Source: UBA11740 sp035635855
Lineage (GTDB): Bacteria > Acidobacteriota > Blastocatellia > Pyrinomonadales > Pyrinomonadaceae
Length of the DNA stretch: 64,000 nucleotides
Direction: 5' to 3'
Assembly (NCBI GenBank): GCA_035635855.1
Contig: DASQAF010000009.1
Location: 930,001 to 994,000 of the forward strand
Position numbers and translations under genes: made by a program. Within the stretch, counting starts at the first letter, position 1; each line of letters opens with the position of its first letter. Below the pieces are notes generated by a model. It was not told the origin of the DNA. It searched no databases and saw only the letters and a program-made list of their open reading frames with translations. Below are positions 45,007-52,874 of the stretch, piece by piece.

Positions 45007-45336
45007 TCAACGTTGACCGTTATCGCGCGCCAGCGCGCGGGCGGCTTCGCGTAATTCTTCGGACTGTGTATCAGCCAGGTCCACCCGATCGACGATGCCT
45101 ACCACGGCGGCTTCGATGGACATGTCCTGATCTCCAATTGCCGAGCGCGCCGCCTTGCCATAGGCGCACATCACCGTTTCCCCCGCGCCCGCGCCGAGAC
45201 GATCTGCGACCACAACCACATTTTTGGTAGGTTCACGATCCAGATCAAAGGGATGGACAATGAGAAAACGAACACCCTCTAGATCGGGGGTCTTTTTCGT
45301 TGACCAGACCGTGCCGATGACTTTTCCGAGAAACAT
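45007..45336 (-). CDS. Microcompartment vertex protein (EutN/CcmL, BMC-P)
   Basis: 109-residue pentamer-forming protein that caps shell vertices. It starts MFLGKVIGTVWSTKKTPDLE, the family N-terminus; then VVVVADRLGAGAGETVMCAYG and the closing IEAAVVGIVDRVDL are typical. It has a short charged C-terminal extension. Only one vertex protein is encoded in the window. Confidence 0.95.
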   Translation of the reverse strand: MFLGKVIGTVWSTKKTPDLEGVRFLIVHPFDLDREPTKNVVVVADRLGAGAGETVMCAYGKAARSAIGDQDMSIEAAVVGIVDRVDLADTQSEELREAARALARDNGQR

Positions 45337-45435
45337 AGTGCTTAGATTTTAGAACTTAGAACTTAGTTTCCTTTTTGTCGATAAGCGAACCCCTGAAACA
45401 GAAATTACTAAAGCTCTAAGATCCAAGCCCTAACC

Positions 45436-47217
45436 TCAAGCTTTAGCAAACACTTCCGCCGGGTCGCCGATGTCGTGGGCTGAAGGCGTAATGATTGTGC
45501 GCGGGCCAACATAAATCTTCTCGCCTTTTTGAATGGCACGTTTCACGTCGTCTTCACTGACGAACTCGGCTGCCTTGCGGCCATTTGCCGCGGATGCCGA
45601 ACCCTGCGCAGCGTTCGCCGGTGGCGCACTCGCGGTTCCTCCATTACCGCTCGGCCGTGCTGAATAATCTGTCTGCGGCGGAGCAGATGGCGGGGCGGAT
45701 TCAGGTTGGCGGTTGGCCAGAAAGCGATCGACGATCGCCGCAATCTCTTCGCGACTGACTTTTGGCGTCGCACCTGAGGCTGTAGCACCGGCCGCAGGTC
45801 TGCTGGCAGCACTCGGTTGCGCCGGCATAATCGATGGCTGCGTCGCGACGGCGGGCCGTTTGCTGGCCACCGGCCGCGTTTCAAACGCCACGCGTTTGAT
45901 GTCCATCAGATGCAGCGGCGAGACATTATCCGAAGTCACGTTGCCACCCCACGATCCGCAGCCGAGCGTCATCGAAGGGGGCAGCGCCGTTGAGAATCCA
46001 ATCGCGCCGTGTGTCGTCGGCGTGTTCACGGTTACGCGCGAGGCGGGCACCTCAGCGCCATAACGCACTGCCGCTTCGCGCGAGCGGGTATGAATACCGG
46101 CAGTATGACCCATGCCGCCATAATGCAGCACTTCGCTGCAGCGTGCCGCGCCTCGTTCGATTCCATCCTCGACATAGAAGGCCAGAATCGGCGAAAGCTT
46201 TTCCATCGACAAAGGAAAGTCGCGGCCCACACCGCCGACATCCGTCATAATGCAACGCGTTCCCGGCGGCACGCTGATGCCCGCCATGTTCGCGATCACT
46301 TCTACAGACTTGCCGACGATTCCCGGATTCAAAGTCCGCTGGGGAGTCGCTACAATTTTCGCCAATTGATCGGCTTCGGACTGACTAATGAAGTAGCCGC
46401 CCTGCAACTTGAATTGCTCGCGCACGGCCATTTCAATCGGCGCATCGACGACGATGGCCTGTTCTGAAGCGCAGATGGTTCCGTTGTCGAAACACTTGCC
46501 CGTCAGGATATCCTGCACAGCCTTCGGCACGTCCGCTGAGCGTTCCACGAAAACGGGAACATTGCCGGGGCCCACGCCAAACGCGGGCTTGCCGGAAGAG
46601 TAAGCCGCGCGCACCAGACCGATCCCTCCGGTCGCCAGAATCACCGCGGTGGCTTTGTGCTTCATCAAAGCCTCGGTGCCCTCAATGGTGGCCGTCGTCA
46701 TGCAGCCAATCGCGTCGGCAGGTAATCCTTCTTTGACACCTGCTTCGCGCATGCCTTTCACAGTTTCATTGATACAGCGCGCCGCCGAAGGGTGCGGGGA
46801 CATGACGATCGCGTTGCGTGACTTGATGGCGATTAGAACTTTGAAAATTGCGGTCGAAGTAGGATTGGTAGAAGGAATGATGCCACATACAACTCCGCGC
46901 GGACTGGCAATTTCCACGACATCTTTGGTTTCAGAAACGACGCCGACAGTGCGTAGGTGTTTGAAATAGTTCCAGACGTCTTCGGCGGCAAAGCGGTTCT
47001 TCTCCTGCTTGTCGGCGACAATTCCGTAACCAGTTTCTTCCACGGCCAGCGCGGCGGTCCGGGGTGAATCTCGGAGCGCCGCCCGGGACATCGCCTCACA
47101 GATCCGATCGATTTTTGCCTGATCGAATCGAGCCAGTTCCGCCTGCGCGCGTTGCGCGGCTTCGACCAGGTCACGGGCCTGCTGCACGGAAATAAGATCT
47201 TTGTCGGCCGACATCAC
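45436..47217 (-). CDS. CoA-acylating aldehyde dehydrogenase with microcompartment targeting tail
   Basis: 593 residues, longer than the 460-500 of EutE/PduP. The catalytic part (about 1-450) has CGIIPSTNPTSTAIFK, the nucleotide-binding ATGGIGLVRAA and the Cys249 nucleophile in FDNGTICASEQ, as in enzymes converting an aldehyde, CoA and NAD to acyl-CoA. After a Pro/Ala-rich linker, residues 487-503 (VSREEIAAIVDRFLANR) form an amphipathic helix like an encapsulation peptide. A second linker leads to residues 552-592 (SEDDVKRAIQKGEKIYVGP, TIITPSAHD), a second short module. It is the only clear core enzyme of the locus; the aldehyde is unknown, since no aldehyde-producing enzyme is recognised. Confidence 0.93.
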   Translation of the reverse strand: MMSADKDLISVQQARDLVEAAQRAQAELARFDQAKIDRICEAMSRAALRDSPRTAALAVEETGYGIVADKQEKNRFAAEDVWNYFKHLRTVGVVSETKDVVEIASPRGVVCGIIPSTNPTSTAIFKVLIAIKSRNAIVMSPHPSAARCINETVKGMREAGVKEGLPADAIGCMTTATIEGTEALMKHKATAVILATGGIGLVRAAYSSGKPAFGVGPGNVPVFVERSADVPKAVQDILTGKCFDNGTICASEQAIVVDAPIEMAVREQFKLQGGYFISQSEADQLAKIVATPQRTLNPGIVGKSVEVIANMAGISVPPGTRCIMTDVGGVGRDFPLSMEKLSPILAFYVEDGIERGAARCSEVLHYGGMGHTAGIHTRSREAAVRYGAEVPASRVTVNTPTTHGAIGFSTALPPSMTLGCGSWGGNVTSDNVSPLHLMDIKRVAFETRPVASKRPAVATQPSIMPAQPSAASRPAAGATASGATPKVSREEIAAIVDRFLANRQPESAPPSAPPQTDYSARPSGNGGTASAPPANAAQGSASAANGRKAAEFVSEDDVKRAIQKGEKIYVGPRTIITPSAHDIGDPAEVFAKA

Positions 47218-47224
47218 GAAACTC

Positions 47225-47306
47225 CTTAGAGCTTAGAGCCTAGTGCTTAGAACTCTGACTTTGCGAACGCGAACCAACTAAGAACTAAGTCCTAAGCTCT
47301 AAGCTC
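47225..47306. repeat. Inverted repeat between BMC-H and aldehyde dehydrogenase genes
   Basis: CTTAGAGCTTAGAGCCTAGT on the left faces CTAAGTCCTAAGCTCTAAGC on the right with several mismatches. A looser version of the same words lies at 45340-45440 between the aldehyde dehydrogenase and EutN genes. Confidence 0.7.
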
Positions 47307-47311
47307 AGTCG

Positions 47312-47710
47312 TCACTTCGCTCTTTCCCTGGTGCTCTCGCGCGCGCTCAGCGAGCGTGCGGCGTCGCCCTGGCCGATTTGGCCGCGCGCTCCGCCCGGCA
47401 ATTGTCCGGTTTCGTCGGGGCTGAATCCGGTGCGGCCATCGACGGGCAGCACACGCTCGACTTCGGCATGGGGTCGCGGAATTACGTGCACACTGATCAG
47501 TTCTCCCACCCGACGTGCCGCGGCCGCGCCGGCGTCGGTCGCAGCTTTCACCGCCCCCACGTCGCCGCGCACAAACACGGTCACATATCCGGCGCCGATG
47601 TATTCCTTACCCAACAGTTGCACGTTGGCTGCTTTGACCATCGCGTCCGCGGCTTCCACAGCGCCGACAAAGCCTTTGGTCTCGACCATTCCGAGTGCTT
47701 CAAGGGGCAT
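47312..47710 (-). CDS. Bacterial microcompartment shell protein (BMC-H), 2
   Basis: 132 residues, first gene of the locus. The BMC domain covers residues 3-88: ALGMVETKGFVGAVEAADAM, YVTVFVRGDVGAVKAATDAG and ISVHVIPRPHAEVERVLP. It is followed by an unusual Gly/Ser/Arg-rich tail of about 40 residues, hydrophilic and possibly disordered. It is homologous to the shell protein at the other end of the locus, mainly differing in the tail. It probably forms the main hexagonal facet. Confidence 0.95.
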   Translation of the reverse strand: MPLEALGMVETKGFVGAVEAADAMVKAANVQLLGKEYIGAGYVTVFVRGDVGAVKAATDAGAAAARRVGELISVHVIPRPHAEVERVLPVDGRTGFSPDETGQLPGGARGQIGQGDAARSLSARESTRERAK

Positions 47711-47828
47711 CTCCGTCAGTCCTCACTTTTCGAGATTGTAGAAAATAAAAAACCAAAATCGGTTCTCCTCAAGCTACCACCCTGCGCGCTAAGAATCAAG
47801 AGAGGTGAAATCGGAAGATCACTAAAAT

Positions 47829-47857
47829 TTGACAACGTTTGTGACCGAGCGTTATAG
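47829..47857 (+). promoter_or_regulatory. Promoter upstream of the RodZ-like gene
   Basis: TTGACA (47829-47834) and TTATAG (47852-47857) are 17 bp apart, a near-consensus sigma-70 promoter, about 130 bp upstream of the ATG at 47989. It could instead serve a short untranslated leader of that length. Confidence 0.65.
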
Positions 47858-47988
47858 TGCGGCCAAAGAACAGCAGGCCGGTATCAGAGGTGGTGAGTGG
47901 GGACGCGCACCTTTTATTGGTTCAATGAAGTCAGTAGCTGTTCGCGACCTCGCGGGTTCACGATTGTCTGAGGCTGGCTCAACAAAAA

Positions 47989-48522
47989 ATGGCGGCAAGC
48001 ATCGGAGAAAAACTGCGACTCGAACGCGAGGCGCACGGCATTGCTTTGCGCGATATCTCTGAGCAGACCCGTATTTCAATGCGTTATCTCGAGGCGATTG
48101 AGTCGGATGACTATCGCCGGCTGCCGGGAGGAATCTTCAACCGGAGTTTTATTCGCGCTTACGCGAAATTCGTTGGCTTTGACGAGCAGGAAGCAATTGA
48201 AGAATACAACCGCACGCTGCTCGAACACGGCGAATCCACGGACGACGACGCAAACCGCACCGTTCGTTCGCAGGTCTACACCGATGACGGCGCCCACAAC
48301 CGTTCGCCGCTGATGACGCTCTTTTTGGCAATCATTATTCTGGCCGTGCTTTCCCTGGCCGTCTGGGCCGGCCTGCACTTCTACCAGCGAAGAGTGGCGC
48401 CGCGAACCAATCAACGAATTACGCCGGGTAAGACGCCAGCCGCGAAACAATCCGGACGCGGGATTCACTTGCCGCTCGAGATCGAAATCGCAAAGGAGGG
48501 CCGGCACGAGTTCACGGTGTAA
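47989..48522 (+). CDS. RodZ-like helix-turn-helix membrane protein
   Basis: 177 residues. The N-terminal HTH of the RodZ/Xre type is SIGEKLRLEREAHGIALRDI followed by RYLEAIESDDYRRLPGGIF and RSFIRAYAKFVG. A charged linker leads to one transmembrane helix (TLFLAIIILAVLSLAVWAGL) and a short periplasmic tail without the usual C-terminal beta domain. RodZ links MreB to the membrane in rod-shaped bacteria; in this short form a regulatory role is equally possible. Confidence 0.85.
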   Translation: MAASIGEKLRLEREAHGIALRDISEQTRISMRYLEAIESDDYRRLPGGIFNRSFIRAYAKFVGFDEQEAIEEYNRTLLEHGESTDDDANRTVRSQVYTDDGAHNRSPLMTLFLAIIILAVLSLAVWAGLHFYQRRVAPRTNQRITPGKTPAAKQSGRGIHLPLEIEIAKEGRHEFTV

Positions 48523-48619
48523 GGCGTCCGTGCGACAAACACTGCGCGCATTCGCAGTGTGGGCAATCCTGCGCGGACTCTTGAATTACGACGTCGCTGT
48601 CTTTGAATTTTCCGAGAAG

Positions 48620-48652
48620 TGCCCGCGCCAGGACTGCGGGCATTTTCTTTTT
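48620..48652 (+). terminator. Rho-independent terminator
   Basis: TGCCCGC (48620-48626) pairs with GCGGGCA (48636-48642) around GCCAGGACT, followed by TTTTCTTTTT. It ends the RodZ-like transcript and lies 50 bp before guaB. The 97 bp between the RodZ-like stop and this hairpin contain a further dyad (CACTGCG/CGCAGTG, about 48539-48559). Confidence 0.8.
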
Positions 48653-48701
48653 GCGTTAGAGTTAGCAACTAAATTATTTCCAGGAGTACTGTCAGAAAGC
48701 C

Positions 48702-50168
48702 ATGATCACTGAAAAGATTCCCGAAGGACTTACGTTCGATGACGTGTTGCTGGTGCCGGCGCGTTCAGATGTGCTGCCGACCGAAACCGACACCTCGACA
48801 CAGTTTACCCGCGGTATTCGCTTGCAGATTCCCCTTTGTTCGGCGGCGATGGATACGGTTACCGAAGCGGCGCTGGCGATTGCGATCGCCCAACAGGGCG
48901 GCATCGGTGTCATGCATAAGAACCTGAGCATCGAACGTCAGGCTGAGGAAGTCGACAAAGTAAAACGGTCTGAGTCCGGCATGATTGTCGATCCGGTGAC
49001 CATTCCGCAGGACCGTCCCGTGCGCGATGCGCTCAATGTCATGCAGCGTTATCACATCAGCGGCGTTCCCGTGGTGGATGAAGACGGCCATCTGGTCGGC
49101 ATCATCACCAACCGCGACCTGCGATTTGAAGAGCGTTTCGACCTGCCCGTATCTGAAGTGATGACCAAACAGCCATTGGTGTCCGTTTCGGTCGGCACGA
49201 CCCTGGATCAAGCGAAGGCAGTCCTGCAAAAGCATCGCATCGAAAAGCTTTTGGTCGTCGATGTCGACAAGCGTTTGAAGGGTTTGATTACCGTCAAAGA
49301 CATTCAGAAGGCGATTAAGTATCCCACCGCAGCAAAGGACGATCTCGGCCGTTTGCGAGTAGCAGCAGCGATCGGCGCCACCGGAGATTTCCGCGAGCGC
49401 GCGGACGAATTGGTAAGTGCGCGCGTGGATTGTCTGGTGGTCGACACTGCGCATGGTCATTCTTCGCGCGTCATAGAAGCTGTGCGCGAGATCAAGCGCC
49501 GTCATCCGGACACGCAATTAATCGCCGGCAACGTCGGCACGAGCTCGGGCGCACGCGAACTAATCGATGCCGGCGTGGATGGTGTGAAAGTTGGCATTGG
49601 GCCGGGATCGATTTGTACGACACGGGTGGTGACTGGCGCGGGCGTGCCGCAAATCTCGGCAATCCAATCGTGCGTCGAAGCCGCGCGCGACACCGGCGTG
49701 CCGATCATTTCCGATGGCGGCGTAAAGTTTTCCGGCGATATGGCGAAGGCGATCGCCGCTGGCGCCGATGTCGTGATGATTGGCTCGCTCTTCGCCGGCA
49801 CGGAAGAAGCGCCCGGCGAAGTCATCCTCTACCAGGGCCGCAGCTTTAAGATGTATCGCGGCATGGGCTCGATCGGCGCGATGCGCGAAGGCTCGCGTGA
49901 CCGTTACTCGCAGGAAGAAATCGCAACGGAATCGAAACTGGTGCCGGAAGGAATCGAAGGCCGCGTGCCTTATCGTGGCACGCTGGCGGAGATGGTCACG
50001 CAACTTGTCGGCGGCCTGCGGTCAGGCATGGGCTATACGGGCTGTCGCACGATCCAGGAGTTCAAGGAGAAGACGCGTTTCCTGCGGGTAACGCCGGCTG
50101 GCCTGCGCGAGTCGCACGTCCACGACGTGGTGATAACGAAAGAAGCACCGAATTATCGATTGGAGTAG
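48702..50168 (+). CDS. guaB: IMP dehydrogenase
   Basis: 488-residue cytosolic enzyme oxidising IMP to XMP, first committed step of GMP synthesis. The barrel begins EGLTFDDVLLVPARSDVLP. Two CBS domains insert at about residues 97-205, and the catalytic Cys305 is in GIGPGSICTTR. The mobile flap region has MYRGMGSIGAM and the C-terminal GGLRSGMGYTGCRTI. Length and domains are normal. Confidence 0.97.
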   Translation: MITEKIPEGLTFDDVLLVPARSDVLPTETDTSTQFTRGIRLQIPLCSAAMDTVTEAALAIAIAQQGGIGVMHKNLSIERQAEEVDKVKRSESGMIVDPVTIPQDRPVRDALNVMQRYHISGVPVVDEDGHLVGIITNRDLRFEERFDLPVSEVMTKQPLVSVSVGTTLDQAKAVLQKHRIEKLLVVDVDKRLKGLITVKDIQKAIKYPTAAKDDLGRLRVAAAIGATGDFRERADELVSARVDCLVVDTAHGHSSRVIEAVREIKRRHPDTQLIAGNVGTSSGARELIDAGVDGVKVGIGPGSICTTRVVTGAGVPQISAIQSCVEAARDTGVPIISDGGVKFSGDMAKAIAAGADVVMIGSLFAGTEEAPGEVILYQGRSFKMYRGMGSIGAMREGSRDRYSQEEIATESKLVPEGIEGRVPYRGTLAEMVTQLVGGLRSGMGYTGCRTIQEFKEKTRFLRVTPAGLRESHVHDVVITKEAPNYRLE

Positions 50169-50262
50169 CTGGGGCGCGGACATCAGGTCCGCATGAGCGC
50201 GAAGCGCGAAAAAGTCGCAATCGGGCATATGTCTGTGCGATCAAGAATGCCCGGGTTCCCGC

Positions 50263-50787
50263 TCACCGCATCAATACCAGGACGTCCGTCAAACGATTCA
50301 CCACACCCAGCAGTGTCCTTCCCGCTTGATCGAAATGACCGGCAGCGGCCTGGGCTTCGGCGTTCGCGGCTCCGGACGCCGAGCCGACTAACTTCACGTA
50401 ATACCCCTGCAGTCCCGGCGTGCTGCGAAAATAGATCTCAAGCTGATCTAAGCCTACGCGAACGTTCTCAAGACTGGATTTAACAGCCGCTTTGTTCTGT
50501 TCGTTCTTTTGCAGCGCCGAAGGCGGTGCTTCGCTGCGCCGAGCGTCAATGTCCTCGATCCCTTTCGCCACCCCGCCAAGAAGGTACAGAAACTTCGTCA
50601 GGTTCTTGATCTGGTCCGCAACTTTCGTCGCGCCTGCGGTTTTAGCTTCAGCAGCGGCCTGCTGCTCTGATGCCTTCGGTGTTTTCGAAGATTGCGTGCG
50701 CCTGGTCGTGCGCGAACGGGTCTGGGCCGGCGCCGTGGCCGGCAGAGCTAACAGGCAGACGATAGTGAGCATCAAGATACGGTTCAT
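50263..50787 (-). CDS. Secreted hypothetical protein
   Basis: 174 residues from the ATG at 50787, which has CGGAGG about 8 bp upstream; the open frame runs on into the antisense of lipB and that part is not real. A signal peptide (MLTIVCLLALPATAPA) is followed by a basic Ser/Thr/Arg stretch and a helical region (LTKFLYLLGGVAKGIEDIDA, KSSLENVRVGLDQLEIYF). No family recognised. Divergent from lipB with 63 bp between starts. Confidence 0.75.
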   Translation of the reverse strand: MNRILMLTIVCLLALPATAPAQTRSRTTRRTQSSKTPKASEQQAAAEAKTAGATKVADQIKNLTKFLYLLGGVAKGIEDIDARRSEAPPSALQKNEQNKAAVKSSLENVRVGLDQLEIYFRSTPGLQGYYVKLVGSASGAANAEAQAAAGHFDQAGRTLLGVVNRLTDVLVLMR

Positions 50788-50850
50788 TTGGATTCCTCCG
50801 GTTATTCGCCTTAACATGCTGTTACAGTCTCGGATTCTACTCTGGCAATA

Positions 50851-51537
50851 ATGCGACAGCGAACTTTGAAAGTCGAACGACTTGGCCGTGTCGAATACGG
50901 CGCGGCGCTCGAGATTCAAAAGCGAACCGAGCGCGCGGTTTTGACGGGTGAACAGCCGGACACGTTGCTTCTCCTCGAGCATCCGCACACGCTGACTCTT
51001 GGCCGGCGTTCGGCGCAGAACGGAATCATCGCACCCAGTGAGGTTCTGAAGGCACGTGGCGTGACGGTCTTTGAAACGAATCGCGGCGGGAAAATTACCT
51101 ATCACGGCCTCGGGCAGATAGTCGGTTATCCGATTATCAATTTGAGTCCGGACCGCGAAGACGTGCATCGCTTTGTGCGCGACCTGGAAGAAGTGTTGAT
51201 TCGCGCGATCCAGGATTTCGGGATTGCAGCGTTTCGCATCGCGGGCCTGACCGGCGTGCACACTCCGCGCGGCAAAGTCGCGGCGATTGGCGTGCATATC
51301 GCGCGCTGGGTAACGACCCACGGCTTTGCGCTGAACGTAAGCACCGATCTAAGTTATTTCGATCTGATTATCGCCTGCGAAGGCGAGCCGGTAACTTCGA
51401 TGAAGGAATTGCTGGGGCGCGAAGTTGAAATGAGCGCGGTCGAAGATCGCATCATCGAACATTTTGCAGAAGTGTTTGGAATGGAATACAGCCACAGAGG
51501 CACAGAGACACAAAGGACAGAAACGGTTTCCGTCTAA
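50851..51537 (+). CDS. lipB: Octanoyltransferase LipB, C-terminus supplied by a repeat
   Basis: 228 residues. Transfers octanoyl from acyl carrier protein to lipoyl-dependent enzyme domains. Visible: HPHTLTLGRR, the substrate segment RGGKITYHGLGQIVGYPI, Lys142 in PRGKVAAIGVHI and the acyl-accepting Cys176 in LIIACEGEPVTS. Residues 214-228 (SHRGTETQRTETVSV) are encoded by the left arm of a CACAGAG-type inverted repeat, so the original stop was probably lost or moved. Catalytic residues are intact. lipA, the next pathway enzyme, lies 6.7 kb downstream on the same strand. Confidence 0.95.
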   Translation: MRQRTLKVERLGRVEYGAALEIQKRTERAVLTGEQPDTLLLLEHPHTLTLGRRSAQNGIIAPSEVLKARGVTVFETNRGGKITYHGLGQIVGYPIINLSPDREDVHRFVRDLEEVLIRAIQDFGIAAFRIAGLTGVHTPRGKVAAIGVHIARWVTTHGFALNVSTDLSYFDLIIACEGEPVTSMKELLGREVEMSAVEDRIIEHFAEVFGMEYSHRGTETQRTETVSV

Positions 51538-51576
51538 TTCTATTGATCCGGCTCCGTGCCTCTGTGTCTCCGTGGC
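51491..51576. repeat. Inverted repeat spanning the end of lipB
   Basis: GCCACAGAGGCACAGAGACA (from 51491) faces TGCCTCTGTGTCTCCGTGGC (ending 51576); the arms pair over about 21 bp with two mismatches. The left arm is translated as the end of LipB, and the right arm ends 8 bp before the next start codon. Confidence 0.85.
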
Positions 51577-51583
51577 AGAACCT

Positions 51584-52537
51584 ATGCTGACGCTTCAACT
51601 AATAAAAGAAGCCGCTGATCGGATAAGACAGCACATCCACAGGACCCCGGTAGTCACTTCGCGGTCATTCAACGAAGTTGCCGGCCGCGAAGTCTTTTTC
51701 AAGTGCGAAAATCTTCAGCGCGCCGGTGCCTTCAAGGCACGCGGCGCTACGAATAAAATTCTTTCGCTTACAGACAATGAACGAAAACGCGGCGTGATTG
51801 CGGTATCTTCCGGCAATCATGCGCAAGCGGTGGCGCTGGCCGCCCGTGAAGCCGGCACGCGCGCCGTTGTCTGCCTTCCCGCAGACGCGCCGAAGATGAA
51901 GGTTGCAGCGACCCGCGGTTACGGCGCCGACATTCGTTTCTTCGATCGCCACAAAGACGACCGCGACGCCTTTGGTCGCGAGATCGCCGAACGCGAAGGG
52001 CTGGTCATGGTTCCGGCTTATGATGACTATCTGATCATGGCCGGACAGGGAACCTGCGGTTTGGAGTTTTTAGAAGAGGTTCCCGATCTCGATTGCGTCC
52101 TCACGCCGTGCAGCGGCGGTGGATTGTTCGCCGGAGTCAGCACCGCGGCAAAATCAATCAAGCCTGCCATAAAATGTTTTGCTGTCGAACCCGAGACCGC
52201 GAACGACACTCAGCAGTCGGTCGTCAAAGGCGAGCGCGTCAAAATTTCGCCGCCACCTACGATCGCCGACGGCCTAAGAGTGCAAACTCCGGGGGCGCTC
52301 ACATTTCCGATCACCCGGACCAATGCCGACGCTGTATTGACCGTAAGCGATGAGGAAATTATTGCCGCGATGCGTTTCATTCTGTTTCGCATGAAGCTGC
52401 TGGTGGAACCGTCGGGCGCTGCCGCGGCCGCCGCGGTATTCACAAAGAAGATCCCGAAAGCATGCGCATGTGTAGGCATCGTACTCTCCGGTGGCAACGT
52501 CGATTCGGAGCTGTTAGCCGGAATCCTTGCCGGATAG
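51584..52537 (+). CDS. PLP-dependent threonine/serine dehydratase
   Basis: 317 residues from the ATG at 51584; longer in-frame starts are in the lipB repeat. Fold type II PLP enzyme: the Schiff-base Lys51 is in AGAFKARGA, SSGNHAQAVALAA is the substrate loop and TPCSGGGLFAG binds the PLP phosphate. Members deaminate Thr or Ser to 2-oxo acids or racemise Ser. There is no C-terminal ACT regulatory domain, so it is the short catabolic or racemase type. Confidence 0.92.
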   Translation: MLTLQLIKEAADRIRQHIHRTPVVTSRSFNEVAGREVFFKCENLQRAGAFKARGATNKILSLTDNERKRGVIAVSSGNHAQAVALAAREAGTRAVVCLPADAPKMKVAATRGYGADIRFFDRHKDDRDAFGREIAEREGLVMVPAYDDYLIMAGQGTCGLEFLEEVPDLDCVLTPCSGGGLFAGVSTAAKSIKPAIKCFAVEPETANDTQQSVVKGERVKISPPPTIADGLRVQTPGALTFPITRTNADAVLTVSDEEIIAAMRFILFRMKLLVEPSGAAAAAAVFTKKIPKACACVGIVLSGGNVDSELLAGILAG

Positions 52538-52542
52538 ATTCA

Positions 52543-52779
52543 ATGATCGCTTTGTTACTGGATATCCCGCCGCCGCGCCGCGGCAGCGAGCTACTGGTTA
52601 TTATCGCCCTGGTGGTAATAGTGATCGCGGTTGTAGTTGTGCTGGCGGTGGCGACCGGAATCTTCGTTTTTATCAGAATGCAACGAAGCCGCGCGGCGGC
52701 GCGCGCGATTAGCGAAGGATGGGCGGGCACGCAATCCAGTTCTCTCTCAGAATCTGCGTCGAACTCTCCGAATTCCTGA
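52543..52779 (+). CDS. Small single-span membrane protein
   Basis: 78 residues starting 5 bp after the stop of the dehydratase gene. A single transmembrane helix of Val/Ile/Ala (LLVIIALVVIVIAVVVVLAV) is flanked by a Pro/Arg N-terminus and a Ser-rich C-terminus. Function unknown. It is the last gene before the PqqD island. Confidence 0.6.
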   Translation: MIALLLDIPPPRRGSELLVIIALVVIVIAVVVVLAVATGIFVFIRMQRSRAAARAISEGWAGTQSSSLSESASNSPNS

Positions 52780-52807
52780 AAAAAACCTGCTGGGGCAAAA
52801 CGCCTAA

Positions 52808-52837
52808 TTGACTTGCCTGAACGAACTAGCGTAAGAA
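52808..52837 (+). promoter_or_regulatory. PqqD-island promoter, copy 1
   Basis: TTGACT (52808-52813), 18-bp spacer, TAAGAA (52832-52837), 37 bp upstream of the first PqqD gene. The sequence TTGACTTGCC is shared with the other copies. See copies 2-4. Confidence 0.75.
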
Positions 52838-52874
52838 GGACGGTCTTTTAAATAAAGATCAAGGTGGACCGTAG

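Noticed and set aside
50788..51321. N-terminal extension of the hypothetical protein at 50263-50787 through lipB
   Set aside because: It is antisense to the first two thirds of lipB; a signal peptide and ribosome site mark the start at 50787.
51464..51583. Longer start for the PLP-dependent dehydratase
   Set aside because: The extra 40 codons are repeat DNA read in another frame and have no similarity to the family.
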